64,000 nt of DNA, taken from NCBI GenBank assembly GCA_019359395.1, contig JAHHHK010000032.1, positions 1 to 64,000 on the forward strand, given 5' to 3'. The first letter of the stretch is position 1. Each line of letters opens with the position of its first letter. The notes beneath the pieces were generated by a model that did not search any database, was not told the origin of the DNA, and saw only the letters and a program-made list of their open reading frames with translations. A program made the translations under genes and the position numbers. Source of the DNA: Komarekiella atlantica HA4396-MV6 (GTDB lineage: Bacteria > Cyanobacteriota > Cyanobacteriia > Cyanobacteriales > Nostocaceae). Of the stretch, positions 26,243 through 38,878 are shown in pieces.

Positions 26243-26971
26243 CTATGCACTAATAAGAAGCGATGAATTAGGAGACAAGCTATATTTAGAGATTTGACGC
26301 TGAATTCCATTAAAGAATTGGACACGAGCATCCATAGCTTCAACAATAGCCAGCTTCACTTTGATATCCTCCTCGCTCGTACTAATACGAGGTTCAATTA
26401 CGGCTGCTAGCTTTGCTGCATGACTATCGTCCACATCAATGTGGACTTCAAAAAAGATTAAGGATTCTTTAGATAAGGGAGCAGCACCTACAATTCCTTT
26501 GTATAGTTGCGTATACAAGGAGCTAACAATCCCTTCGGAAGCATAACAGACAGCACCCAGTGCAGCTAAATACCCATACTGGTGTGGAATTCTTAAGTAA
26601 GTTTCAACTAAAGCAAGAGTTTCAGGTGCAGTGGGTAGTGCTGCCAAAGTTTTATCGTCAATACCAAGTGCGCGGGTAAACCGACGAAATAATTCTGGAT
26701 GAGACTGATTTACGTCTCCCTGTCCCATTTCGTCAAATAGGTTCTCCAAAATGACTAACTGAGTGCTTTCATCTTGGCAACAGGACAAGATGCTAGCTAG
26801 GATACGATTAAATTCTTTGGAGAATTTATACATTTGAACAGCTAGTAATTGTACGTCTGGTAGAAATAAATTTCCAGTACGACAGCAGGTTAGGAATTCA
26901 TGATTCCATAGAGGATGATTATCCGTTATTTCACGGAAAGAATTTCTAACAAGAGAAGATATCTGTGTCAT
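26243..26971 (-). CDS. Haem-oxygenase-like di-iron oxidase (HDO / iron-containing redox enzyme)
   Basis: 242 aa, all-helical. A complete HDO ligand pattern is visible: Glu81 and His91 in FDEMGQGDVNQSHP (E-x9-H), Glu146 in YASEGIV, and His177 and Asp181 in VHIDVDDSHA (H-x3-D). A further upstream Glu, likely Glu53, completes six. The same spacing occurs in SznF-type HDOs; UndA and BesC belong to the same superfamily. Members oxidise amino acids, fatty acids or guanidines with O2. The start overlaps the stop of the upstream methyltransferase by 4 bases, so the two are translationally coupled. The substrate is unknown. Confidence 0.8.
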   Translation of the reverse strand: MTQISSLVRNSFREITDNHPLWNHEFLTCCRTGNLFLPDVQLLAVQMYKFSKEFNRILASILSCCQDESTQLVILENLFDEMGQGDVNQSHPELFRRFTRALGIDDKTLAALPTAPETLALVETYLRIPHQYGYLAALGAVCYASEGIVSSLYTQLYKGIVGAAPLSKESLIFFEVHIDVDDSHAAKLAAVIEPRISTSEEDIKVKLAIVEAMDARVQFFNGIQRQISKYSLSPNSSLLISA

Positions 26972-27738
26972 CGTGATACTTGTATGGCTAGGTGGAGGGG
27001 TTGGTCAAGCAAAGAGCTAAAGAATGATTCATCTATAGCGATATGTTCTGGTGTCACACGCAATTCCTGTAGAATTGGCATCGTATTAAAACCAGAATTT
27101 TTAAGAGCATTAAAGTAATCTTCAAGAGTTTTGTGAATCAATTGAACATTTAGCCAGGAACCGTCTCGTTTCCAAATACGACCCGGAAACTGCTGGTCAC
27201 GCTTGCTGAAGTAGCCTGTACCGTCTACTTGAAAATAAAACGGATATGCTGCTTCTCGCATATATGGAAAAGATGGGTGAGGAACGCTAAATACAAATCG
27301 ACCTCCGGGACGAAGAACGCGTGCAACTTCTGCCATGCATTCTTGGGTCTGAGCAATTGTCAAATAGTTAAATAGAAATACTGCAACAACTAGATCAATT
27401 TCACCATTATCAAATTGCTTGAGGTCGGTGGCACATCCAACTTCATAGCTAATACCCAAAGCATCTTCTGCTTCTTGCAAGCTTGCTGCTGCAATCATGC
27501 CTTGAGAAAGGTCTATTCCATGTACTTGTGCAGCACCTCGTCGGCGTAGCTCCCGACTACAATAACCTTCACCACAGCCGATATCGAGTACTCGCAATCC
27601 AGTGATAGGCTCACAAAGCTCTAGTACAAAAGGGCGTGCTGTAAAGTCTGAAAGTGAACTAGGTTCTCCTCTAATCCATTCTGATGCTGTGCGATTATAT
27701 AGGTTTCTAGTTGAGTTTTTATGGTTCAGAGTTGACAT
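26968..27738 (-). CDS. Class I SAM-dependent methyltransferase (island gene)
   Basis: 256 aa. An N-terminal cap with RTASEWIRGEPSSLSDFTARPFVLEL precedes SAM motif I VLDIGCGEGYCSREL, the acidic GIDLS (motif II), LVVAVFLFNYL (motif IV) and VARVLRPGGRFVFSVPHPSF. This is the UbiE-like fold with a C-terminal substrate-binding part. It is first of a two-gene unit with the di-iron oxidase and is divergent from the 2OG-type oxygenase across 609 bp. The unusual partner suggests a small-molecule tailoring step; the substrate is unknown. Confidence 0.88.
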   Translation of the reverse strand: MSTLNHKNSTRNLYNRTASEWIRGEPSSLSDFTARPFVLELCEPITGLRVLDIGCGEGYCSRELRRRGAAQVHGIDLSQGMIAAASLQEAEDALGISYEVGCATDLKQFDNGEIDLVVAVFLFNYLTIAQTQECMAEVARVLRPGGRFVFSVPHPSFPYMREAAYPFYFQVDGTGYFSKRDQQFPGRIWKRDGSWLNVQLIHKTLEDYFNALKNSGFNTMPILQELRVTPEHIAIDESFFSSLLDQPLHLAIQVSR

Positions 27739-28347
27739 TTTTAATTATTTATTTACATTTCAGTTGTATTTGTCTTAAGCAATATAGATGCATAGTAATC
27801 TCATTTAAATTTTTGGCAAAAATTACTTGCTATCGAAGGTTATCAGGATTAAATTTGTTTTTGTCTTAATTTAGAACACTGTCCAAAGAGTAAATACAGC
27901 TTCCAAGGTAATTAGTTGAACTATTTAGGTTTTAACATTTGCTGGTTTTGTTGCTAATGTTAAATTTACCGATTTTTAACTAGCTGCTTACTTTGCATCT
28001 AAAAAGCAGGGTCTTCAAAGAAATAATCAACCTGCATCCGATAATATTATTGCTTTCTTAAAATAAAAATGACTAAATATAATTTTGCTTTATGAATTCT
28101 TGCTTTATAAAAATAACTATCTGCTTCATACACTGTCTTTTTGTTCATAACATTTTACTTTATCTCAAATTTACTAATATTAAGAATAAGCCTTTTGTTT
28201 GAAAAAATAACAAGAGTAAAGAGCAGTATATTTTACGATTTATAGAAAGAATAACTTTGTTAATTTGTAATAACAGAATTCGTTTTTAAGGCGAACTGTT
28301 TTTGAATGTATGAGTTTTTTAGCTAATTTTGAATAACTTTAGGAGAA
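27739..28347. promoter_or_regulatory. Divergent AT-rich promoter region of the oxygenase/methyltransferase island
   Basis: 609 bp with no gene, very AT-rich, between two divergent genes. An AGGAG ribosome site for the plus-strand oxygenase is at 28341-28345. No recognised operator was found. Confidence 0.6.
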
Positions 28348-29352
28348 ATGATGTTAGAAAAATTGTTAGTAGAACCCCCAGTGTGCGATCGCTTACAATA
28401 TGAGCGTGCGATCGCATTCTCTCAACTAGGTGATCAACTCTTTGATGAGCTTGCTGACAGGATTGCTACAAGGCAGCAGTATCGACTGCTGTTTGAACAC
28501 ACATTAAAGCCTGAGTTATTTCAGCAAATTCGAGTTGCTGCTGCGGGTTATATATGTGCTTGTCTGAATAGTCCAATCATTCTGTCAGAATCGGAAATGC
28601 TTCAACGACTACTAGAAGCAAGAAATTCTTTGCCCAATTACACTGGTACTGGTCTTTTAATGCCCAAGCGAGAACACGCTTTGGCGTTTAACCTCTTTCA
28701 AAAGAGTGTTGCCGAAGCTTTCTACCAACTAGGAGCAAATGACCTCATCGATGCAGTGGATTTACCAGTAAATCTCCGCATGGTTTATGGTAAGACTGAC
28801 GCAACTAGGTTGCGTTTACCCTTTGCTAGTTCAAAATGTCATAGCGATGTTTGGGCAGGTGTTGCCGCTGATGCCACTGTGGTGGTTCTGCCACTGTTTG
28901 GCGACATCGATAATATAACCATCGAAGCGGGTGAAATGCCCCGCGAGATGGAACTACAAGCTATGCGGGTGATGTCTGACTTCGATGAAGGTCGAAATAT
29001 TCCAATGGTTGTCTCTTACACGGAAGCACAACTACAACACGGTACGATGTACTTTAATGATGCTCGTGGATTACATCAAACAGTAAGACGGAAGACTGAA
29101 GGTTTGAGAATTTCAGTAGATTTCCGGTTTCGTAGGAAATTCAATGAAGCTTACCGGGCAATGGTAGCACCTAGTATTGGTGGTATTGAAGAAGATATGA
29201 GTGTACCTTATAAAGACTGGCTAAAAGTTGGTAAAGAAACGCTAATTGTGTTTGATGAAACTGTTGAACAAACTAAGAATAGACAGAATACTGGTGCTCC
29301 AGTTCCGCTTTATACTCGCGGGTATCGCCTTGTAAAGTTGTTTGACTTTTAA
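28348..29352 (+). CDS. Putative Fe(II)/2-oxoglutarate-type oxygenase
   Basis: 334 aa. A jelly-roll core is suggested by the facial-triad pattern: His165-Ser-Asp167 (SSKCHSDVW), His243 (DARGLHQTVRR) and Arg254 eleven residues later (EGLRISVDFRF), the usual 2-oxoglutarate anchor. The HxD is intact, so a hydroxylase or desaturase is more likely than a halogenase. The N-terminal ~90 residues are helical. It is not a family I can name. It lies divergent to a methyltransferase/di-iron oxidase pair, and an unrelated apc operon follows. ATG-ATG start with AGGAG. Confidence 0.6.
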   Translation: MMLEKLLVEPPVCDRLQYERAIAFSQLGDQLFDELADRIATRQQYRLLFEHTLKPELFQQIRVAAAGYICACLNSPIILSESEMLQRLLEARNSLPNYTGTGLLMPKREHALAFNLFQKSVAEAFYQLGANDLIDAVDLPVNLRMVYGKTDATRLRLPFASSKCHSDVWAGVAADATVVVLPLFGDIDNITIEAGEMPREMELQAMRVMSDFDEGRNIPMVVSYTEAQLQHGTMYFNDARGLHQTVRRKTEGLRISVDFRFRRKFNEAYRAMVAPSIGGIEEDMSVPYKDWLKVGKETLIVFDETVEQTKNRQNTGAPVPLYTRGYRLVKLFDF

Positions 29353-29377
29353 CTTTCAATAACACACGCAACAAAAA

Positions 29378-29397
29378 AGAGGTCTTTATTGACCTCT
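29378..29397 (-). terminator. apc operon terminator
   Basis: AGAGGTC and GACCTCT pair across TTTATT. On the minus strand the hairpin is followed by TTTTTT. It lies ~36 bases downstream of the apcC stop, so it ends the apc transcript; on the plus strand it may also act weakly for the oxygenase gene. Confidence 0.75.
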
Positions 29398-29433
29398 GAA
29401 TAATTCCCTACAATAATGTTCGATATAAAGCTA

Positions 29434-29640
29434 TTACAGCAACCCAGCATTAGCGCCTTGTTTGCCAGTTGCAAGTTCTACCTTGATAATTTTTCCGCCT
29501 GCTTTTTGAATGCGTTGCTGTTCGCGGAACCAGTTTTCATAGGGAACTAGCTTGGTGAAGTAAGTATTTTGTAGTTCGCGTTGAGTACGAATTCGGCTTT
29601 GGCTAGGAACAAGAGCAGTAATTTTAAACAAACGGGACAT
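29434..29640 (-). CDS. apcC: Phycobilisome core linker (small, LC)
   Basis: The 68-aa 7.8-kDa linker MSRLFKITALVPSQSRIRTQRELQNTYFTKLVPYENWFREQQRIQKAGGKIIKVEL matches the CpcD-like fold of ApcC. It caps the allophycocyanin core cylinders. It is the last gene of the apc operon, 230 bp after apcB, and is followed by a terminator hairpin. Confidence 0.97.
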   Translation of the reverse strand: MSRLFKITALVPSQSRIRTQRELQNTYFTKLVPYENWFREQQRIQKAGGKIIKVELATGKQGANAGLL

Positions 29641-29870
29641 GACCTAAGAATCTCCTGTGATGTTTATGGAAACTTTTTTTATCTCAAAATCTTGAGTGCA
29701 AATCTTTAATTAATTATTCCAAGGCTGGAAATCAAGCATCAATACTAGACCGCTAACACTCATCACTGATAATTTCACAAGATAAGCAATAAAACGTTCT
29801 AGCACTCACAATTGATTTCCAGACCTTAATAAAGCCGCACCTAAATTCTTAAGCGCAAACTAACTAGCTC

Positions 29871-30356
29871 TTAGCTCAAGCCAGAGGAGATATAGTCTAA
29901 GTAAACGCCCATTTCCTTACCGGCATCAGAACCTACTAAGCTGGCAGTTACTTCTTTGATTGCTTGGATAGCTTGTACGGTAGCACCGACAGGAACACCC
30001 AAGGAGTTGTAAGTTTCTTTCAAGCCATTCAGCACGCGTTCATCCAAAATGGAAGGATCGCCAGCTAACATGGCATAGGTAGCATAGCGGAGGTAGTAAT
30101 CCAAATCGCGAATGCAAGCAGCATAGCGACGAGTGGTGTACATGTTGCCGCCTGGACGGGTGATGTCAGAGTATAGCAAAGACTTTGCTACAGCTTCTTT
30201 GACGATCGCCGCAGCGTTAGCGCTGATGGTGCTAGCAGCACGTACCCGCAGTTCGCCAGTGGAGAAGTAACCTTTTAGCTTCTCTAAAGCTGATGTATCA
30301 AGATATTTACCTTGAACGTCCGAAGAGTTAATGACAGCGGTAATTGCGTCTTGCAT
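29871..30356 (-). CDS. apcB: Allophycocyanin beta subunit
   Basis: 161 aa, [20 protein letters not shown] start. The phycocyanobilin attaches at Cys81 ([15 protein letters not shown]). Asn71 in RPGGNMY is the site that is methylated in beta subunits. It pairs with ApcA, 67 bp upstream on the same strand, to build the allophycocyanin core. Confidence 0.98.
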   Translation of the reverse strand: MQDAITAVINSSDVQGKYLDTSALEKLKGYFSTGELRVRAASTISANAAAIVKEAVAKSLLYSDITRPGGNMYTTRRYAACIRDLDYYLRYATYAMLAGDPSILDERVLNGLKETYNSLGVPVGATVQAIQAIKEVTASLVGSDAGKEMGVYLDYISSGLS

Positions 30357-30423
30357 GTTGTTAATTCCTTATTTCCAACCGTATTGCAATTCTTCTGTTT
30401 CTTGCCGAGGAAACAGCTTCACC

Positions 30424-30909
30424 CTACAGTAGGGCGCCAACTAGGTAGTCGAAGTAGTTACTAGCTTCAGCAGCGTCTTCACCAGACAGAAGTGTAGCGG
30501 ATACATTCTTCAAACCACGGATACCTTCAGCAACACCTTCGATAGGAGTTCCCAAAGACTTGTACATTTCGCGGACACCCACAACACCAATTTCTTCGAT
30601 GGGGGTAACATCACCAGAAACGATACCGTAGGTGACAAGGCGGAGGTAGTAATCGAGGTCGCGCAGACAAGTAGCGGTCAATTCTTGACCGTAGGCGTTA
30701 CCACCAGGAGAAACAACATCAGGACGCTTTTGGAACAGTTGATCACCAGCTTGCTTAACCAGGCGCTCGCGATTTTCTGTCAAAACTTGAGCAATCCGCA
30801 GACGGCGCTCACCACCTGCAACAAAGGACTTGATCCGATCCAGTTCACCAGGGCTGAGATAGCGGGCTTCTGCATCAGCATTCACGATGGACTTCGTGAC
30901 GATACTCAT
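30424..30909 (-). CDS. apcA: Allophycocyanin alpha subunit
   Basis: 161 aa beginning [27 protein letters not shown]. The chromophore-binding Cys81 is in [14 protein letters not shown]. It forms the alpha-beta monomer with ApcB, and both are transcribed after apcE. A strong hairpin lies in the apcE-apcA spacer. Confidence 0.98.
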   Translation of the reverse strand: MSIVTKSIVNADAEARYLSPGELDRIKSFVAGGERRLRIAQVLTENRERLVKQAGDQLFQKRPDVVSPGGNAYGQELTATCLRDLDYYLRLVTYGIVSGDVTPIEEIGVVGVREMYKSLGTPIEGVAEGIRGLKNVSATLLSGEDAAEASNYFDYLVGALL

Positions 30910-31231
30910 TAATGGATTCCTCCAGTACTAATGAAACCAGAATTTGATTAAACTGGTACGACTTTAAATTTGGTAGACAGAGGTTCTGTTGTCTCGTCTT
31001 TTTAGATACAACAGTTAAATAACTGTTATTGCTAATAGATTACGAGTTTGCTTGAGTTAATACAAGTACACAACCTTTTAAACTCAGCTACCTTCCGCAA
31101 AATATTTTCCGGCATTCTGTTGAGCATTTATGACTGCTCTTAACAGTTTGTAATATTAATTTTCAGATTTACTGTCCTAGCTGCAATCTGAAAGCGTTAT
31201 TACGAAAGGTTGCGAAGGCGAACTAGGTACT

Positions 31232-31277
31232 CAGGGATTTGGGACTGGGAAAGGTTTTCCCCAGTCTCTAATCCCTG
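31232..31277 (-). promoter_or_regulatory. Strong intercistronic hairpin between apcE and apcA
   Basis: CAGGGATTTGGGACTGGGAAA and TTTCCCCAGTCTCTAATCCCTG pair nearly perfectly around GGTT, 12 bases past the apcE stop. It could be a partial terminator or 3' stabiliser that lets apcA-B exceed apcE in amount. This region also holds the likely apcA promoter. Confidence 0.65.
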
Positions 31278-31288
31278 TATGTAGTACT

Positions 31289-35399
<4,111 letters not shown>

Positions 35400-35747
35400 A
35401 TGAATTTAGTTGTAAAAACTTCTCCTAGCAAGACAGTACCTAAATTAACTTATGATGTGCTGATTGAAAATCAACAAGATGGCACAGTAAAAGCAATATT
35501 GTTAGGTTTACCAGACTGCCAAGGCTTAGGAAATACCGAAACTGAAGCAATAGAACAACTCAGTCAAAGTTTGCAAACTCGGTTAGAAACAGCCAAGATT
35601 GTGACTTTAGAAATTGAAGCGCCCAAAGTAGAAAATCCTTGGTTGAAAATAGCTGGTAAATATAAAGATGATCCACAATTTGATGAGATGCTGGAATATA
35701 TAGAAGAGTATCGACGTGAATTGGATGCAGACAATGAAGCGAGGTAA
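35400..35747 (+). CDS. HicB-like antitoxin with VapB-like tail
   Basis: 115 aa. Residues ~15-65 form a HicB-type partial RNase-H fold (KLTYDVLIENQQDGTVKAILLGLPDCQGLGNTETEAIEQLSQSLQTRLE). The C-terminal acidic tail (WLKIAGKYKDDPQFDEMLEYIEEYRRELDAD) resembles the toxin-binding end of VapB-like antitoxins. Its stop is 9 bases before the PIN toxin, so the two form a TA operon in which the HicB-like protein is partnered with a PIN domain rather than HicA. Confidence 0.85.
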   Translation: MNLVVKTSPSKTVPKLTYDVLIENQQDGTVKAILLGLPDCQGLGNTETEAIEQLSQSLQTRLETAKIVTLEIEAPKVENPWLKIAGKYKDDPQFDEMLEYIEEYRRELDADNEAR

Positions 35748-35755
35748 ATTCAGAG

Positions 35756-36181
35756 TTGAATGATTTAAGGATTATAGATACAGATCACCTCTCATTGATG
35801 CAAAGAGGTAATCCATTTATTATCCAGCGATTAAATAAATTTAATCCTCAAAATATTGCCATAACGATAATTACAGCAACAGAACAACTGGTGGGACGAC
35901 TCAATGTTATCAACAGGTCTACTTCATCAAATGATTTAGTCTTTGCTTATGCCAAATTAAAAGATACATTAGAAGACTTAAATAATCTCAATGTACTAGC
36001 ATTTAGTCACGATGCTGGCGAAATTTACGCTGAATTAGTTAAGCAAAAAATTCGCGTTGGTACTCAAGATTTACGTATTGCAGCAATTACGCTGTCAGCG
36101 AATGGGATTTTAGTAACCCGCAATTGGAAAGATTTTGAAAAAGTGCCTAATTTGCGTTTAGAAGATTGGACTATATCTTAA
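35756..36181 (+). CDS. PIN-domain ribonuclease toxin (VapC-like)
   Basis: 141 aa from a TTG start at 35756; no ATG is available in frame nearby. PIN-domain acidic residues are present: RIIDTDHLSLM (first Asp), AITIITATEQLVGR (Glu), RVGTQDLRIAAITLSANGILVTRN (Asp). The C-terminal strand WKDFEKVPNLRLEDW is typical of VapC. It probably cleaves RNA when free of the antitoxin. Confidence 0.87.
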   Translation: MNDLRIIDTDHLSLMQRGNPFIIQRLNKFNPQNIAITIITATEQLVGRLNVINRSTSSNDLVFAYAKLKDTLEDLNNLNVLAFSHDAGEIYAELVKQKIRVGTQDLRIAAITLSANGILVTRNWKDFEKVPNLRLEDWTIS

Positions 36182-36203
36182 TTTGTCACAAGGCTAAATT
36201 GAC

Positions 36204-36588
36204 CTATTCGTTTATCGTTAAAAATTTCAGAGTAATATTATTGGCTTCCCAGTATTCTTTGGCTGAATTTAAAATATCCAATGCTATTTGGTACTGTGTC
36301 GGTTCAGCTTGAGCAAAGATGTCAGCGTGGTCATACAATATGACGTATCTGTTAGCCGGACACCATGTTAAATCGATGATACATTCATCAAAAGCATCCC
36401 AATTAGCACCAAAGTATGTAGGAAATTGCATTGCTTCAGCAGCTTTACTTAAAAATGTTTCTTTGCTATTAATTTTTTTTACCATCAAGATAAAAAACTT
36501 TAGTTCCTGGTTCTGCGGCTATCTGTTCCACTGCTTCACGTATGCCTTGTTTTATATCTATTGACGAAACATTTAGAAATTCACTCAT
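36204..36588 (-). pseudogene. Barstar-family inhibitor, split by a +1 frameshift
   Basis: The gene starts ATG at 36588, with AAGGAGG perfectly placed, and reads MSEFLNVSSIDIKQGIREA..EQIAAEPGTKVFYLDGKK in frame 1. At an eight-adenine run (+ strand T at 36473-36480) the frame ends at a stop. Continuing with one A fewer joins it to the barstar body KINSKETFLSKAAEAMQFPTYFGANWDAFDECIIDL..., 94 aa in the other frame. A seven-A version would encode one ~128-aa barstar-like protein (RNase inhibitor). No barnase-type partner is seen beside it. Either a mutation, a sequencing error in the homopolymer, or a slippage site. Confidence 0.8.
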
Positions 36589-36690
36589 GTATTCCTCCTT
36601 ACTTATCACGACTACTAGATGACTTATTGAAAGCTATTTTATTGATCAGCAGTATAGTAAATTTCGTCATTTTGCCCAGTAAGCGGAAAT

Positions 36691-38073
36691 TTATGAAACT
36701 CGCCAAAACCATCGATAAAAACGCCAACAACACCCAATCCCCATAATCCCTGCCAAAAACCAATCAAACTTACTAGAGACAACACTAACAACACACAACG
36801 TAATAAGAAGCAAAATGATACAGCACCACACTAGAGCTATCCAAATAGATAGAACTTTAAAAGTTTCTGATTGCGAAAATTGAGATTGAGTATGCTGAAC
36901 TGAAGATGAAGTTGTCCTAATAGTGGATGTTACCGATGGTTGGATAACTAAAGCTTGAGTTTCAGGTGTAGCAGCTGCTAGTTGCGAAACTTGAGATTGA
37001 GTTGGCTTAATTGATGATGAAGTAGCTGTATTGCTTGATGATGTAATACCAATAAAGCCAGGAAATATATCAATACCAAGTTTTATAGCGCGATCGCACC
37101 AATAACACTTACCATGAGTTCGGCTGTAGTAGTGGCTGTCTACCTTTCCACAGATAGTTAACTCATTAACAGCAAGTCTGAGCGCCTTCACCCAATCCCC
37201 AGCAGTTGGGCGCAAATTAGAATTTTTATAACCATCATTAAAACATCTGAGAAAACATCGCTGAACCTCTGGGTGAACAATCTCAAAAGGAATTGTCCTA
37301 GCTACAGGTTGAATCAAACTATTTGGTGCATACAGCCATAAACCTCGACGTATTCGTTCATTCAGTTCTGGATTTTCCCCTGAACCTTTCCACTCTCCCG
37401 CAAAAGGTTTGTCACCACCAAACAACAATTCATAGATAATGACTGCTAACCGGAAGCGATCGTGTACTTCTGTTTGATCAGTGCTCGCAAAATCTTTGTC
37501 AATCAGTTCCGGTGGTGTATAGCCCTCTGAACCAACTAGACAACGATAAACCTTACTATTTTTCGGATTCCGAACCTGAAAGGAATCAGTATCAATAATT
37601 GAAGGTAAGGCGCGATCGTTAACAAGAATATTTTGCTGTTTGATATCACCTAAAACATAGCCAGAAATGTGAATTGCTTCAATAATTGAGGCTATATTCA
37701 GCGCCGTTGTGTGGAGAAAACGCCAATCAACGTCAAGTTTTAAAGCCTTTCTTTTGCTGGGGTTGTATACATCAATAAGTTCTTTTGCTTGCTTAATTTC
37801 CGGCATCAAAAAGCCCACACAATCACCCTGAGCATCTTTCAATACTGACTTAGGCCAAGCAAAAGAAATATGATTGAGGTGGGAGTTTGGCTCTTTAGGT
37901 CGGTGTGCTATCATCACCGCCAACTTTTGCACATGCTCAGGAGTTTGTGAGTGGTAAATTTTCGCTAAATAACCATTGTGATTGGTTTGCCAAACCTTCG
38001 CTTCACCACTAATTTTAGGTTCACCCAGCAGGGTAATTGATTTTCCCGTACTAGCACAGGTGAGAACTGTCAT
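36691..38073 (-). CDS. TerY-P-type protein kinase with C-terminal Cys/His segment
   Basis: 460 aa. Kinase core with a degenerate N-lobe (lysine in YLAKIYH), catalytic loop LGDIKQQNIL (HRD-type, Asp retained), and metal-binding DTD in place of DFG (SIIDTDSFQV). It then has VGSEGYTPPEL and HDRFRLAVIIYELLFGG. After the kinase, ~residues 310-340 carry CGKVDSHYYSRTHGKCYWC, a zinc-binding-like knuckle, followed by a Ser/Thr-rich linker and two C-terminal transmembrane spans. It is 6 bp downstream of the PP2C gene. This is the kinase of a vWA/PP2C/kinase triad. Confidence 0.85.
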   Translation of the reverse strand: MTVLTCASTGKSITLLGEPKISGEAKVWQTNHNGYLAKIYHSQTPEHVQKLAVMIAHRPKEPNSHLNHISFAWPKSVLKDAQGDCVGFLMPEIKQAKELIDVYNPSKRKALKLDVDWRFLHTTALNIASIIEAIHISGYVLGDIKQQNILVNDRALPSIIDTDSFQVRNPKNSKVYRCLVGSEGYTPPELIDKDFASTDQTEVHDRFRLAVIIYELLFGGDKPFAGEWKGSGENPELNERIRRGLWLYAPNSLIQPVARTIPFEIVHPEVQRCFLRCFNDGYKNSNLRPTAGDWVKALRLAVNELTICGKVDSHYYSRTHGKCYWCDRAIKLGIDIFPGFIGITSSSNTATSSSIKPTQSQVSQLAAATPETQALVIQPSVTSTIRTTSSSVQHTQSQFSQSETFKVLSIWIALVWCCIILLLITLCVVSVVSSKFDWFLAGIMGIGCCWRFYRWFWRVS

Positions 38074-38079
38074 CGAATT

Positions 38080-38868
38080 TTACTCTCTATCAAATAAGCA
38101 CAAAAGTAAGGTTTTATCGTCATCAGTGCGAGAATTTAGCCGTTCTGAGTTGAGAAATTCCGTCAGATATTTATTTTCCTCCTCTGGATTAACAGGTTCG
38201 TGCAAGTATTCTTCCAAAGGTTTAAAGAAAGGTGAGAAGGGTTTCCAGTCGCTTAAGCGAATTGCTACTTTTTCCAGCCCATCAGTGGAAGCACAAATAA
38301 ACTCTTGTTTTTCAGAAATAACCTCTACCTGCATATCTTTTACTGCATTTGTTGAGGTGATAAAAGTTGTTTCATTGACGAACTCACCTTTATCTGGCTG
38401 AAACAACAGTTGATATTCTGAGTTTTGGGAACGCAGCACAATAAATCCATCTCCGATTTGCATAGCTGCAACCCAGTCAGGAGTAGCCACAAAAACCAAA
38501 AGAGTACAAGCTAAATCATTGATAGAATAATCTTCTTTGTCTGCTTGCTTCTGTAACTTTGCAATAGCTGTTTTCACAGCTCCAGCAAACAGTTTTGTAG
38601 CTTCTTCTTTGGACAGTGGTTGAGAAATCTTTTGCCCACAATGTTTCCGCTTCTGAAGATATTCACTAATTCTTCCCAGGTATTTGAGTACCGTTTTTAC
38701 AGTCAAGCCAGAACCAACATTAGAATATTTAGCACTACCAGCACCATCAGCAACAGCACCTACAATCACATCATTAAAGATGCGATAATGCCCATAATCT
38801 TGACAAGGTATCTCCTGGTCTTGATGACTTGTTCCGATCGCAGAACCCACAACAGCTTTCCAATTCAC
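38080..38868 (-). CDS. PP2C-family protein phosphatase of the triad
   Basis: 262 aa. Opens AVVGSAIGTSHQDQEIPCQDYGHYRIFNDVIVGAVADGAGSAKYSNVGS, the PP2C fold with metal-binding Asp residues (CQD, ADGAGS). Later motifs: LACTLLVFVATPDWVAAMQIGDGFIV and ASTDGLEKVA (metal Asp in STDG) and a C-terminal DDKTLLL. Gene spacing (10 bp from vWA, 6 bp to the kinase) indicates one operon. It would dephosphorylate the kinase's targets or the vWA partner. Confidence 0.88.
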   Translation of the reverse strand: MNWKAVVGSAIGTSHQDQEIPCQDYGHYRIFNDVIVGAVADGAGSAKYSNVGSGLTVKTVLKYLGRISEYLQKRKHCGQKISQPLSKEEATKLFAGAVKTAIAKLQKQADKEDYSINDLACTLLVFVATPDWVAAMQIGDGFIVLRSQNSEYQLLFQPDKGEFVNETTFITSTNAVKDMQVEVISEKQEFICASTDGLEKVAIRLSDWKPFSPFFKPLEEYLHEPVNPEEENKYLTEFLNSERLNSRTDDDKTLLLCLFDRE

Positions 38869-38878
38869 AAAATTTCCT

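Noticed and set aside
28348-29352. Halogenase activity for the 2OG-type protein
   Set aside because: The facial-triad Asp is present (HSD), whereas halogenases replace it with Gly or Ala.
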